Shown: one piece after another, positions 33,635 to 46,355 of the stretch
How positions within the stretch are numbered: the first letter of the stretch is position 1
Layout: each line of letters opens with the position of its first letter
Assembly: GCA_007449985.2 (NCBI GenBank)
Contig: VIIQ02000611.1
Coordinates: forward strand, 124,001 to 188,000
Length of the DNA stretch: 64,000 nucleotides
Reading direction: 5' to 3'
Source: Desmodesmus armatus
Taxonomy: Eukaryota > Chlorophyta > Chlorophyceae > Sphaeropleales > Scenedesmaceae
The notes under the pieces: model-generated
Databases searched by the model: none
What the model saw: the letters and a program-made list of their open reading frames with translations, nothing else
Told to the model about the DNA's origin: nothing
Made by a program: the position numbers and the translations under genes

Positions 33635-35650
33635 CTGCAGCAGTGAAGGGTTGCCAGGTTGTGTGCACAGCAGTTGTGTTGGTATTGGTCCAGGGGAGAT
33701 GGGTGCAGGGGCAGCAGGGGTTCAGAGAGAGGGGAACAAGAGATGTTTTTACCATTTTACGTTCTGCTGCCTTGGGCTCTCTCTGTCACTCTCCAGGCTG
33801 TAGTCCCCACGTGAGCGTATCTCCCCACGTGCGCAGTATAATGGGCTGCAGAGACGCTTTGAAGAAGAACGGTGGTACCCGCAACAACAGAGTTGGCGAG
33901 GTTGTGCATACAGAAGGGAGCATCGAAGGGGGCACCTGAACCGCCGCGAAGGGGCTGACAGCAGGGAGGTCTTGTTAACGGCATAAACAAGCAGCAATTG
34001 TCATCATTCAAAAACGTACAGCATTCATAGCGGGGATTACTCACCACGACGTGGCTGGCATGTCAGACTTCCTCACCCCAGTGAGACAGTGCCCGGAACC
34101 GGGGAGGTAGCAAGATTTCCTGTGGAGACACTGGGAACACACAAAGATGGGAACATAGAACACAATGAAACTAGCACTGGGTCCCCCACCGCCACCCCAG
34201 GCAACGAAAGCCTAACAAAGCAACCTCACAGTACAATAGTATACCCCAGTGCAAGGATCACCACCACACGCCAGGCTGACCATACTTGTGTCTGATCATC
34301 AGACTCTGCTGCAGCGATGTGTTGCAAGTGCAAGCCTTTACCTGGAGTTGTGAGCCCCCCTCTCCACCAACAAGGACCCACACACCAACTACAGTTTGTC
34401 GCAGCCCGCCCTTGTGTGTTGCTCATCCCAAAATGCGCTGCAGGCTGCCAGTCACTTGTCAAGCCAGTCACTTGTAAGCTGACTGGTGAGTACTGCTGAG
34501 CTGGTTTGAGAGGTACTGCTGCACTCCACCCTGGGGGACTGCAGGTCGTGGCTTTGAAATTGTTCAGGCCAACCTGAGGCTTGCCATTGCCACCCCACCC
34601 CCTACAACCCATCCTCATGTCCTTGACCACCATGCAGCTGATCTTGGCCACCAACTCAAGGGTGTGCACGCAGCGGTATTGCACACAGAAGCTCAATCCA
34701 AATAATGTCACTACAAAGCATGTACAAAGGGGGCGGGCGATGCAAACACGGGTGTGCACCAATTTGACTCATTGTTCAGTGTCTTGCACACACCTGCATC
34801 AAAACTGGACTTACCCGCTTCAACGTATTGCAGCTGCACAACACAGCGACCCATACATCTCAACAAAAGAACCACCAGTGCCTTGCTCAGCACAAACCGC
34901 CAAAGGTGCTGCAAAGAAACGCGCCTACTGCCGGCGGTAGTGAGCGCGACACACCGCTGAGGGTCACCACTCCAACCACTCCAACGATCAAGCAATGTTA
35001 CACCTGTAGCTATGAACCTCACAAGCTCATGCCAGCCGACCACTGAGATCACGGAGATAGAAGACACAAACCAGAGGTGACTACAACATGAACGATCAAC
35101 CACAGAGTTGCCTTTCTGCCCGAACTGGCCCTGTGCAGCTACCCTCATGCCAACAGCACCACCTGAACGCCATGTGGATTCCCTTTCAGCGCGGCGACAG
35201 TGCATAACACTCACGCACACACGAAGACCGACTGCAGAGAAAGAAACGCAGCAGCTGCCACAACCAGCGTCACCAGTGCAGCAGACACTTTTGACCCAAC
35301 CTGGGCAACCATCTGCGTACGCGCATACGTATGCCGCATGCTGCCTGCCCCAAGCCGCAAACGCAGTGGCATCCACACCTGTACCCACAGCCACAGCTGC
35401 TGCAGTTTCTGCAGCTCAGTGCCGCTGCAGCCAACTGCCTGTGCGCCAGGCAGGGCGACCATTCACAACACATAGCCCACCACACACGCCAGCTGCCCCC
35501 AGTCACAACAAAAGCTGTGGCTGCAGCTGCACTGCCATTCTTTCTACCCAACAGCAGCTTAAAGTGCCTGATGGTTCTTGGTGCTCTTACTGGGTCGATG
35601 CCAAGCGGAATCCGGCAGCACAAGATGCTTCTTGGCTACCCCACTGCAGG
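33635..35650. other. Unresolved 5' region of the SERAC1-like gene and 3' flank of the NURR gene
   Basis: Open stretches on the minus strand (about 34815-34908 and 34600-34700) have acceptor/donor-like borders, but no domain and no proven phase. Nothing else is recognised. Confidence 0.35.
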
Positions 35651-38600
35651 TCACTGCCGGTGCCCAGCGCCCCGCTGTCCCGAGAAGTACCGCTTCGCGA
35701 TTCCCATGATGTACCCAGGCATGTTGCGCACCGCCGTCATGCTGTTCTGCCCCAGCTCCTTCAGCACCGCCACCCCCTCCTCATGCGACAACCGCGCCAA
35801 GCAAGCAATGACACCCTCGTCAAAGTGCTCCTCCCGCAGCATCGGCGCAAACCGCTGGCACAGCTGCTCCGCGAGAAGCCGCTGCTCCGGCGGCAGGAGG
35901 TGGATGGCAGGCTCTCTCGAGAACTGAGGCTTATCACCACCACCTGCTGCAGGCCCGGCCCCTGCTGCTCCCCAATGATCCCCACCACCACCAGCAGCAC
36001 CAGCACCGCCACCGCCCCTGCCAAAGCCCCCGCCGCTGCCGCGGCCGGCACCATAGCCCTCCCGAGGGGGGCCGCGCTGCTGAGCGTGGTGGTGGTCCCC
36101 GCTGCCTGGGCCACTGCCTGGGTTTCTGTGAGCCATGCCGGCCGCCCACACCTTCTTCACAGCAGACTGCAGCAGGAGCAGAAACAAGCCGGCAAAAGGC
36201 AGAAGAGGAAGTACGCAAAAAGTATGAGGCGCATGCGCACACTTTGGTCAACCAACTTCCCTTGTCTGCGTCCTGGCGAAGGCATGCTGAATCACATTAT
36301 ATGCGGCCGTCAATGTAGTTAGTCGTTCGCATCAGCACACCAACCACCAGAACGCCACATGCAGCAGCCAAGTACAGCCAAAGCATTCACAGCAAAGCAA
36401 CTCGTGCAGAAGAGTGTCACTGCTTGGCCTGCACGCCAACAACAGTGCTAGCTGACTACCAACACGAACTGCTGATGCAACATCATCAACTGCATAAAGG
36501 CTCCGACCAAACACCAGCCGGTAGGGTCCGCCGCCCTTGTCTTCACCACACCAAGAAACACCAGCAGTAAGCAACGCCGTCAGGCAAGATGCCCTAGCCC
36601 TCAGCGGTATGCACCTACTGCCCCAGCCCCCCGCCCCTCACCATGAAGTATGCGTTGATGTTGCGTATCTGTGACTGTGGGTTGTCCAGTGCATCTGCTG
36701 CCTCCTGGATTGCTGCCAGCGCCTCAGGGGCAGGCATCTCAGCCAGCACCTGCCACACCTTGTCGTCCAGCATGCTCACCTGTAGGGCAGAGCAGGTGGG
36801 GGGGGGGGAGGAACACCAGGGGTTTGGATTCTCGCTCTCTCAGGATGAGGATTAGAAGGGAGCAGAAGACACAAAGAAGACACGTTTGCCACACCTTGTC
36901 GTCCAGCATGCTCACCTGGACGGCGGAGAAGGTGGCCCAGGGAAGGGGGGGGGGGGGGACACCAGGGGCAGGTAAAATTTGGTCAATTATAAGTGGGTGT
37001 GTCGGGTGCCAGCAGCTGCAGAGCGAAGGAGTGAGGATGGTGATGCGCGCGAGAGAGAGGAAGTAATAACTGCGGAGTGATGTGTGCTGCACCGTGTGGG
37101 TCACGGTGAGAGCCTCAAACGAATGTGCAAATTCACCAAAGCCCGGCTGGGCGCAACAGCACATGCGTGAAGCAGGTATTGGAGCACAAGATGTGAGTGA
37201 ATGTGGTTTGAAACAAAATTCACTTGAAAATTTTGCCATCCAGCCCAGGCCGGGAAATGAGTCATTGTTGGCAAAATGCCGGTCTCCCTTTCTGCCTCCA
37301 TGACTTCCTGCCCCACCAAACCTGCCGTATGTGGATTCAAACCTTGCAAGATCAAGGTATGGACCAACATACGGCAAACTTGTTGGGGCGGGAAGGCAGG
37401 GAGCCACAAAGGGAGACGCCCCCTGACCCCTCCCCAGTGAACTGCGGCCTGCCGTCTCAATAAATGTCAAGATCTCATTGGAGCCTTTTTTATTCAATGG
37501 TAAGTTACCACACCAGAGCTTTGGACTGCAGTGCCACAGACGCCGCTGCGGCCAGACACAGGGGCTGGCGCATTGCCAGTCAGGCGTATCATTCACAGGG
37601 TACGGTATCATACACAGGGTACGGAAAAAGCGGCTTGGGCTGCCGCGCCCTGCAGTTAGTGAAGTGATCAGTCCGATTGAAACACACTCTCATGGGATGG
37701 CCGGCAGGAGAAAACATACAACAATGACGCGTTGCCACACCTTGTTATCCAGCATGCTCAGCTGTTCAGCGGAAGTGCATCGGGAGTGGTGGGAGGGGCT
37801 GGGTGCCGTAGGCTTGTCGTGGGGGACTATGCTGCTGCGTGGGATGAAGATACTGTCCCCCAGTAACCAGCAGCAGCCAGCAGCAGCCGACCGCCAGCTC
37901 GCCGACTGCCAGCTGTAATAAATCTTGCCAACCATACCTCACAAAGCCCCCACACCACAACAGCTGCTGCACTCACGAACTCTGACTGCACCACGCACGT
38001 ACCCCTCTCTCGCAACAAACTCACCAGCTCGTTCCCGCTGTCCCAGAGCGACTGCAGCTTCAGGGCCGGCGACGGGTTCACATACACCGCAAACGGTGAC
38101 AGGTCGTGGAACTCAGCCACACGCACACCCAGCTGCCCCTGCTCCGCACCATAGTTCTTCCGCCCCGCCGCCCATTCCTGCGGTACCCCTGCCGGCACTG
38201 CTGCCTCTGCTGCTGCCGCCGCCGCTGCTGCTGGCTGCTGCACACCCAGCCCCTGCTGTGTCGACAGCACCGCAGCACTCCCTGGTACTGCCAGCACCTG
38301 CTGCTGTCCTGCAGCTGCCTGCACGCCCTGTGCTGAGCTGGTGCTGACCAGCATGTACTGCGGAACACCACCCGCAGCAGTAGGTGCTGCGGTCAGCACC
38401 AGGCCGGGTGCCGCTGCTGCTGCAGGAGCCGCTAGCGCTGCCTGCAAGCCAGACAGGCCTGCAATACCCCCTGCCAAAGCAGCAGTCCCCGCAGTACCAG
38501 CTATCACCAGTCCGCCGTTCAGCCCGGGGGCTATGATCGTGCCAGGAGGCAGACCTCCAGGTGCTGCTGCGTACTGGCTTGCAGGTTGGGGGCGCCGAGG

Positions 38601-41270
38601 AGGCGGCGGGGGTGGGGGCGCTGGAGCACCGTAGATGGGTGGTGGCCCGCGCCTGTCTCTGTACTCGCCACCCGGCGGGGGTCCCCAGTCCCGCTCCCTG
38701 CCTCCCCAGTGGCCGTCCCTGTCGTCTTCTGCCTCCATGACATTGCGCACGATGGACATGAACAGCGCCGAGGGGTTGCGCACCAAGCTGAAGTCCATGC
38801 TGCCAAACCTGCAGGACACAGCAGGGGATAGAGTGCGAGGTATTTATATAAGTTGCGTTTGGATTCAATGATAAGCGGCAGACATGACACTGCGCACGAT
38901 GGACATGAGGGGTTGCGCACTGCGCTGAAGTCCATGCTGCCAAACCTGCAGGACACAGCAGAAGGCAGAGGTGTGATGCATCGGAGCAGCACACAACGGG
39001 GCGGCATGCATGAGAGGTTGACGGCGCCATCAGTAAACTGCTGCTGAATGGGTTCTGCTGAGTACTGCTGGCAGCCAAGTATCTCAGGTGGTGTGCTGAC
39101 AGCTCCCTTGACGGCCGCATGGTGCTGCCATCGACTACTAACATCAGCCTGCCCGCGCAAAGTCTTTGTAGCCGCTGTTGGTGCCATTTGCAGTGACATC
39201 CAATGCTGCAGTCGCGCAACTGTACTTATGGTTGTGACCACCCACCTGTCCAGAGCCATAAGTGCCCGTGAGGGTGGCAGGGCTGCCAGCGCATCCAAGC
39301 TGCGCTGATCCAGCTCTGCAACCTTGGGGTTCACTGCAGGCAGCAGCAGGCACAGTGCAACGGCAGACCTTCACATGCATGAACAAACAACCTTTGCACT
39401 CCTTGCTCACTGGCGCTGTACGCCACTAGTTGCAGCAGGCACAGTGCAGCAGCCGCATGTGTCACACCCCTCACACACAAAAGCAGGTACAAGCTTGCTG
39501 AGGTGATACTCAGCCAGGATGGCAAGCGAATAAAAAACGCATCTGGACGCACAGTGTGGACAACAAAGCACGAGCCACACTGCAGAACCAGGCACAGAAA
39601 ATGCCTTGAGCATCTCTGAGTAGGAGGTGAACTCCGTCATGTGGAGGTGCGACTTACTCTGCTTGATATCATCAAACTTCCGTTGCACTGGCGGCACCAG
39701 CAGCGGCAGGCCGTCAGGTGCAAGGGGCGGGGCGTCGTAATTGTCGCGCACCATGTGCTGCCTGCGCCTGATGGCTCCTGCAGACAACACAACAAAATGT
39801 GCCGGATTAAAGGGAATGAGAACCCCTGCCTTCCAGCGTGGCACCAGCCAGTCACGACATGATGCATCCTGCTCGCTGCTTGCAGCGCAATGCTTCACCT
39901 CACTGCTTCAAAAGACGCTTCTGAAAACATCAGCACGCTACCACAAGCACCCCAACACTTGCAGCAGCCCCATATCAATGCCCGCTACCAGCCGTACAAC
40001 TGAAAGACCACCCAGCGCACCTGCCAGGTATGCGCGCCTGTTGCGCACTTGGCTGAGGTCCCCTGAGCAGTAGTGCTCCAGGGTCTCAAGAGCAACTGAT
40101 GCATCAAACTTGCTGAGCTCTGTGATGTTCCGCTCATCCAGGTCGCTGTACATGAGCTGTTGTTGACATCAGGGGCACGCGCAGGAAGAAGCACACCGCC
40201 GACACGCAAGAGGAAGGTACACATGACACACGGTCACGGGATGCAGGGCGCCACAAACAGCAACAAACAGCAGCACCGTGTCAGCGGGGCGTGAGGATGG
40301 GGGCGGGTTGCATGTGGCAAGTTGCATGTGCCGAGTTGCATGTGCCAAGAATTGCAGGAAGCACGTCGTGTGAGCGGCTAACCACCGCATGGGTGGAAGG
40401 TATCGGGAGTAGCGCCCACGCGTGCGTCATACAGGCATACACGTTCTCTGCAGGTCGGCGGCCGGACTGTGGAATCGCGCGTGCTGAGCTGTGCATGCGA
40501 TATTGTGCGAAGTGAAGCAACAAACTGCCCTACAGATGTGACGAAAACCCCTATTCAGTCGACAGGGAAACAGTTGTGCCGCCCTTGCGCTGGCGGCTGC
40601 CACAAAGCGAGTTGGGTACGCTGCAAAAACCGAGCGCTAGTGTCATCTCAGCATGCATGCTGTGTCTCATAGCGGATGGGCCTCCATACAAAGGCCCTGG
40701 GGGGAAGCATGCTGCTTGCGCACTCAAGCAACACGGTTGCATGGGCTGCCTCTTTGACAGGCTTTCAGCACTGATGGATTGAACAGCGTTGCCAGCCAAG
40801 CTACTGCTGACCGCTGCACGATGAACGGGACCATGCTCAGTGGCGCAACTGCAGCGGTGGCATTGTTGCTGCCAGCCACATCACACGGGTATGTGGCACG
40901 GCTAGGACGCCTACCAGGCCATCGTCGAACATGGAACGAAGCTTTATCCGTACGGAAGGGTCCATGGATTCCAGGAAGTCTGCGAGCGACCGAGAGACCG
41001 AACAGCAGCGGTGCTGTCATTGGTGGTGGACTGCACTGACACAGGGTGTTCCGCTGGCTCTGCCACCACGTTCGATCGAATCTGCCGTCCATGATCATGG
41101 GGTTTGGTATATGCCGGTGGCAGAAAGAACAGGCAAACGTCAAGCTGCTCCCAGTCCCACTCACCCTCCACCACCTTGCTGCTCTGGTTGCTGTTCTGGT
41201 GCTCCCGCTTGATGGGCCTGTCCCCGTCATCAGACGGATCCCTGGACCTCTTCCCATACCTGTCTGCCAT
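35651..41270 (-). CDS. Four-module hnRNP Q/R acidic-domain (NURR)-like protein without RRM
   Basis: Seven exons in phase, 637 aa: 41139-41270, 40021-40156, 39658-39777, 39246-39333, 38025-38808, 36642-36779, 35651-36166. The start is at ATG 41270 (MADRYGKRSRDPSDDGDRP). Four copies of one helical module, the 'LD-(A)L--LxxxxALxxL----xxxVRNxxAYLxGxxxR' pattern of the hnRNP Q/R N-terminal acidic domain: LDERNITELSKFDASVALET with QVRNRRAYLAG; LDQRSLDALAALPPSRALMA with LVRNPSALFMSIV; LDDKVWQVLAEMPAPEALAA with QIRNINAYFM; FDEGVIACLARLSHEEGVAV with AVRNMPGYIMGIAKRY. Between modules 2 and 3 is a long Pro/Gly/Ala/Gln linker, and before module 4 a Gly-rich stretch. No RRM is seen. Probably an RNA-binding or RNP scaffold protein; function unknown. 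Confidence 0.8.
36890..37775 (-). repeat. Two stray copies of the NURR exon 36642-36779 start
   Basis: The exon border CACCTTGTCGTCCAGCATGC at about 36755-36780 recurs at about 36893 and, with changes, at about 37738, each with a CAG acceptor-like end and neighbouring G-rich run. Neither continues into the module, so both are pseudo-acceptors within the intron. Confidence 0.7.
38880..38945 (-). repeat. Decayed copy of the NURR exon 38025-38808 start
   Basis: Repeats the acceptor and about 60 bases of the exon (TTTGGCAGCATGGACTTCAG) with a short deletion that breaks the frame, about 75 bases upstream (in the gene's sense) of the real exon. Confidence 0.75.
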
Positions 41271-42073
41271 AATGCAGTGCCTGCTCCCTCAGCAAGCCGA
41301 AAGGCGCCACCAACAGATCGCTGCTTAGCAGTGCTACGTTTGGCAAGGGCACCCGCAAGATACTTCAACGACCTTTGACTAAAGGATACTCAGCCATACA
41401 AACAACGCACGCCTTTTTTGGCAGGCTCAGCCTGGCTGCAGATGGTCTAGACCAGTCTGATCCGCAAGAAGCCTTCAGAGTGTCTGCTTAGCAGTGCTTG
41501 GTGTGGCAAAAATAGGACAACGGACTCACCAACTCTTGTGCGTGGTTTGATGCAAAAGTTGGCTTGAGTGAGGTTTTTCAAGGTTCCATTGTGTTGACCG
41601 CCCTTGATTGGTCTGGTGATTATCAATAGGACCTGTGGCTGGACTGCTCGGCACACATACGGCAAGCATAAAGCCTAAGCATCGACACTCACAATGAGCA
41701 TCCACCTCCCATCCCTGACACATATCACCGCCTGGACTGGGACTTGCTACCTGCAGGACAGCTGTACAGCTGTCGCAGCTGAACCAGCCTGGCTTGGATG
41801 CGCTGACGTACGTTCAATATTGGCAGTTCAACTGCTAGATAGCAATGATATCATTGTTCGGTACTGTATGCAGAGTACTTTGCACAGAACAGCCAAATCA
41901 AAGTCCAAGCCTCACTTCGTAAGCAGCGAATAAAAGCTGCACTGCTTGCGAGCTGCACTGCTGCTGTGGCATCAGTGCTGCCAAGGAGCTCACAGACCAA
42001 CAACAATATCAAGCAGGGCTTCACAGCATCCTGGTACAACACCCAATCCTGCAGTCTGCTCTGCTTCAGTACA
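41271..42073. other. Intergenic, no gene seen
   Basis: Promoter side of the NURR gene and 3' flank of DHFR-TS, both minus strand. Only short frames without domains. Confidence 0.5.
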
Positions 42074-45000
42074 TCATGCTGCCTCTGATCCAGTGTCGAT
42101 GCTCAAGGCTGGGAAGTGTGTGGGCACAGTCTGCAGCAGACTCTTGGCAGCATCCAAGTCCCGTGGGTCTAGGTAAGCCTGGCCCATGGTGTAGCAAAGG
42201 TCTCCTGGCCGCATCATGGCAGCCTGCATAACAGGTGATCAGCAGTCGGCAGTGCAGGTGCGTGTGCAAGTGTTGGTGACAGGAAGTTCCATTGGAGGCC
42301 GCTGCTGAATGATCCCAGCTGCGAGCCTGAGGTGCAGACATGAATGGGGCAAGATAAGCTGTTACAAGCCTGCCTACAGCCTGCACGTGGTGCGCACTGG
42401 TGCTGATCTTCAGCACCAGCCCCCTGGAAGGCCGCAAACATAAGGAGCTTGTCACAGTTGAATGCTCAGATAACATGTCCTGTGTGCTGGCATGCTACGG
42501 CATACACAATCCCTACATAGTATGCACACACCTTTGCCAGCATGTATGTCAATAGAGCATAGCAGCCTGTAGTGAAGGGCGCATGTAGGGCATTCCCGCA
42601 TGCCTGGTAAACATGGCAAGACAACTCTCCACCTGCCACCTTGAACTGGGAGCAAAAACAACAAACAGCACACACAACACGGGAAGCACTGTCAGTGAGA
42701 CTGTTTGAATGCATGCATGCAATGCTGTGTGGCAGTGCATAGCTATGAGAATCTTCCTATAGGTGCCTATGCAGTGCGTAGTGCCCCGAGGACAGGCTGC
42801 CTTGAGTTTCTCAGCATCATGCCGTGGTACCATTTTGCCGGCGGCCATCGCATCTCTCACACTTTCAGAGAGACTCTCATGCCAACTGTTGAGCAAGCAT
42901 ACCTGGCCCTGTATCAAGCTTGGAGCTTGCTCATGGAGTGGCGGCTTGGCAGAAATGGGGTCGTCTCTCCTTGAAGCGGCTGGATCCCAGTGGATCAGGG
43001 CTGGGGACGCGCTGTCCAGAATGCTGCCGTCAGCCAATGCCACTATGCCCCGCAGTAGTGTCCTGATCGGTTGGGACATGTCTGCAGCACATCGCAATGA
43101 TTTCCACAGTTGTGCAACCATCAAGGATGGTTAGCATGCTGCGCAGGCATGACCACTTCACCTGAGCCCACAGCCTTGAGATGCATGACTTGAAAAGCAC
43201 ACAGCGCATCAAAACTATGAACAAGTTGTTCTGGCGGGCAATATTCTGGGGTACATCATCTGCGCGCCCGGGGATGTGTGGGTTGGATCTCCAATAGGTG
43301 ATGGCTTCAGGCAAGGCCCGAAGCACCTTGGACGATATCTAGACTCTTGCTGTGTCCATGCAGCAGTGCTCACCGGGTGCGATGACGACCAACTGCCCAC
43401 CAACAGGTGGTGTAGCCAGCCTGCTGTCAGGGTAGATGTCGTCAGTGGTGCTGGCACTGCTGCAGCTGCTGCTCCTGTTACTGATGCTGCTCCTGTTGCT
43501 GCTGCTCCTGTTGCTGCTGCTCATCATTGAGCCACTGCACTCAATGCCATTGCTGTCCGCACACATCTGCATGTCAGGACCGCTTTCAATGACGGCTGTT
43601 TGCACATCAGCACTCCCTTGCATGAACCCTGACACTTCAGCAATCATGCCTGCACAAAGCCCACACAGCAGATAGATGCATCTGAAGTGCAGTACGTGCG
43701 ATATATTACATGCACATGCAGTATTGACATAGCAGCAAGAGTGGCTTTGAAAGCCGACAGCATCATCATGATGCAAGGTCCCGTCTGCTGTACTATCACA
43801 TACTGTAGGACCAGGCATGACAGACTGTGATGACTCATGAGCCCAGCCGGCACCATACCTGTCAGAGGTTCAAAGCAACTGCAGGGCGCTTTCTACTTAG
43901 CAAGCCGCACCTTGCCAGTCGTCCCGCATGCATGTCATCAGGGGAAAGTTGTGCCTGAGGTCATAGCGGTGCTGCACTCCACAATTGCTGGCACATCCAC
44001 TGACGCTGCCCTGAGGGTCAAACCTCTGGGTCAGGCTTCGTACAAGGTCCAGCAACTGCATACCGGCCGGAGAACATACACAGTACGGTACAGGCATGGG
44101 GACAAGGACCCAAGCTCGGCATTAGCCAGCAAGCAAACTGCTGAAAAGAGTGTTCCATAGGGCATATCACTTGACATACCCCAGTCTCTGACGTCAGGTG
44201 CGCAGGCAATCAAATCACTCACCAAGCCAGCTGTCAAATCCAGAAGCCTTCACGTCTAGTGGTTTTGAGAAGTCAACGAGTGCAGCCTGAAACAATGTTG
44301 TGTTCACTCAGTGTGTTCACTCAGGCTGGGCATGGCTAGTCACAGCGGCTGTGGACAGCCCCTGACATGCATCCACCAGCTCCGGCCAGGCTGCTTGACT
44401 TCTGCAAGACGCTTTCCCGCTGCTGGTTGTCACCCAATGTGACCCCGTCACAGTTGCATGCAGTGCAATGCATCATGCATTGGGTTGCACTGCACCGCTC
44501 TGCATAACCACTGTGGCTGCGCCATGTTGTGTTATCAACATGTTTTGTGGTGCAGGCATCGTGCACTCCGCCCAAGTGCTGCAGACCCAGCTCCATTTCG
44601 CATCACGTAGCTTGAAGCAACCAGCAGCAAACAGTCGCTGAGCCCTGCTGGAGCCCCATAAGCCTGCCCACCTGCAACTCAGCGTGTGCATTGTTCATGC
44701 CTGCAGGAAGAACAGGCATGCCGCCTACTCTGTCGATGGGGCCAGGCCCCTGACTGTCCAACGACAGCAGCTGGGAGCCCTGTGCTGGCTCGCGCGTGTA
44801 GCAAGCAAACTGGTACCGAACACCGTGGTCGAGCTGAGGTGGTGATGAGCTCCACAAGCGCCAGGGACTGCCTGGAGGGGGAATGAAATGTGGGGAGTGT
44901 GCAGATAGAAAGCGACGTGCTGAGTGCCTTGTCGCGTCAGCTTTTGAAGTTGACGTACTGAGGGTGTGTCAGCAGCTGCAGACAGTGCATGTGTGCAGTA

Positions 45001-46276
45001 TCAGCTGCAGCGACCACGGCGGCGCTGCCGCCAGAGGGCAGCCAAGCAGAGCTTGACAAGCAGTGTCTTTTGAGACACATCAGGACATGATTGTGTCTTC
45101 AGAAAGCAGCAAGGCGCAGTGTCAAGGTCACTTCCATACACTGAGGCTTGGGGCACATCTGCGCTGCTAGCAGTGAGTGCGCTGGCTCTGCACTGCAGTA
45201 TGGTACTGTGCCCACACCCAGAAAGCTGCTGGGCATGGTCTGCTGCGCACTCACCGGCAACCCTAATGTCTGGGAAGAACCTGTCACACTCGGGGTTGGC
45301 ATCTACATGTGTGATGTGTAGAGCTGAGCAGCGCTCGCTTGCCACAGCCTCCCTGTAGATCTGCACCAGCAAGACCAGCCTGGGGTGTCGACGCAGTGAA
45401 TCAAGATGTTTCTACTAGGTGTACTGCCGTGCATGGTTTCCAAAAAACAGCATGCCATGCTGAAGATGCCCCGGGCGGTGCTGTGAGTTGTACATGTGCA
45501 ATCAAGCTGCATGCAAGCTGCGGACGATGTGGTGATGCTAGGGGCCCCTCACTGGCAACAGCATGCCTGCAAACTGCACTTATGGGATTTTGGTACACTG
45601 TCATTTGCCCTGGAGTTAACTGCAGACCATAACGGGGTGTTCAGGCTCGGCCTGAACCATGTAACAGTAACGGTAACAGTAACAGTATAACGCACCGCTT
45701 GTCCGCCAAGAATGAACACCGTGTCGATGTTGGCACACCTGCTGCCGTCTTCCACGAGCTGCATGGCACCCTCAAGGCTGTCTGCGTATAGGAGCTCATC
45801 TGTTGACGGTGGAAGCTGCTGCTGCTGCAGCTCGGATTCAGTGCTCGAAGCACTGCTCCTCTTAGCTGCTGCTGTGATGCTGTTGCTGTGGTCAGGTGCG
45901 GTGGCACACTTGGCAGACGGCGGACTGCTGGTGAGGACAATGGTGAGCCGCCCTGGAAGGGGCTGCAGGTGCACGGGAAGGCCTCTCAGTATCTGAAGAA
46001 AACCAATGCGCCCGATAATGACAGCATTGCGCAGGCTGGGATGCCGGGTTTTGCCAGTCAGCTGCAGCAGGTACTGGTGATCTCCTGCAGGTGGTGACAC
46101 AGCAGTCAGGAGGCATCACTACTTGCCGAGTGGACCGTGAGCAGCGATCAGATGATTATGTTTGTCACTGAAGCTGCATGGTCACCTGGTAAATGAAAGG
46201 GCAGCACTCCGTTCTTGCCGATGCCAAATTGCTCAGTGACTGCCACCATGCATTGAAAGGACCGTCTGATGTTCAT
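42074..46276 (-). CDS. DHFR-TS: Bifunctional DHFR-TS with intact-looking DHFR and degenerate TS domain
   Basis: Ten exons in perfect phase, 572 aa: 46186-46276, 45696-46084, 45255-45360, 44672-44871, 43911-44055, 43374-43649, 43162-43230, 42903-43081, 42532-42645, 42074-42223. DHFR half: MVAVTEQFGIGKNGVLPFHL with PGD, NAVIIGR, PLPGRLTIVLTSS, FILGGQAIYREAV, HITHVDANPECDRFFPD, YQFACYTREP. The usual GRKTW reads GRIGF and LPW reads LPF. TS half keeps the outline (LLDLVRSL, YDLRHNFPLMT, GMIAEVSGFMQG, PAASRR, QFKVAGGELSC, YALLTYMLAK, MRPGDLCYTMGQAY, FPALSID). It has lost key residues: DRTGTG reads DPQGSVSG, the catalytic PCH reads PSL, RSxD reads QACGN, and DAHIY reads GQAYL. A Ser-rich insert lies at about residues 330-360. 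DHFR would reduce dihydrofolate; TS activity is unlikely. Confidence 0.88.
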
Positions 46277-46355
46277 TTTTCCTGGTGACTTGAGAAGATT
46301 GGGTGGATGTTGGAGCAGTTTGTGATAGCTCACTGTGCCGAATCGCGAACTTGAA
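46277..46355. promoter_or_regulatory. Shared divergent promoter between DHFR-TS and GCH1
   Basis: Only 79 bases separate the DHFR-TS ATG (46276, minus) from the proposed GCH1 ATG (46356, plus). If GCH1 instead starts at ATG 46707 the gap is 430 bases. No TATA-like box is obvious. The layout suggests co-regulation of two folate-pathway genes. Confidence 0.5.

Noticed and set aside
35108..36322. 404-aa plus-strand ORF
   Set aside because: Runs antisense to the NURR C-terminal exon; Pro/Arg/Ser-rich with no domain.
38880..38950. Alternative NURR exon
   Set aside because: A deletion shifts the frame after about 15 codons, so it cannot replace exon 38025-38808.
38113..39219. 368-aa minus-strand ORF in another frame of the NURR gene
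   Set aside because: Off-frame reading of the Pro/Ala linker exon; the spliced frame shows the real module motifs.
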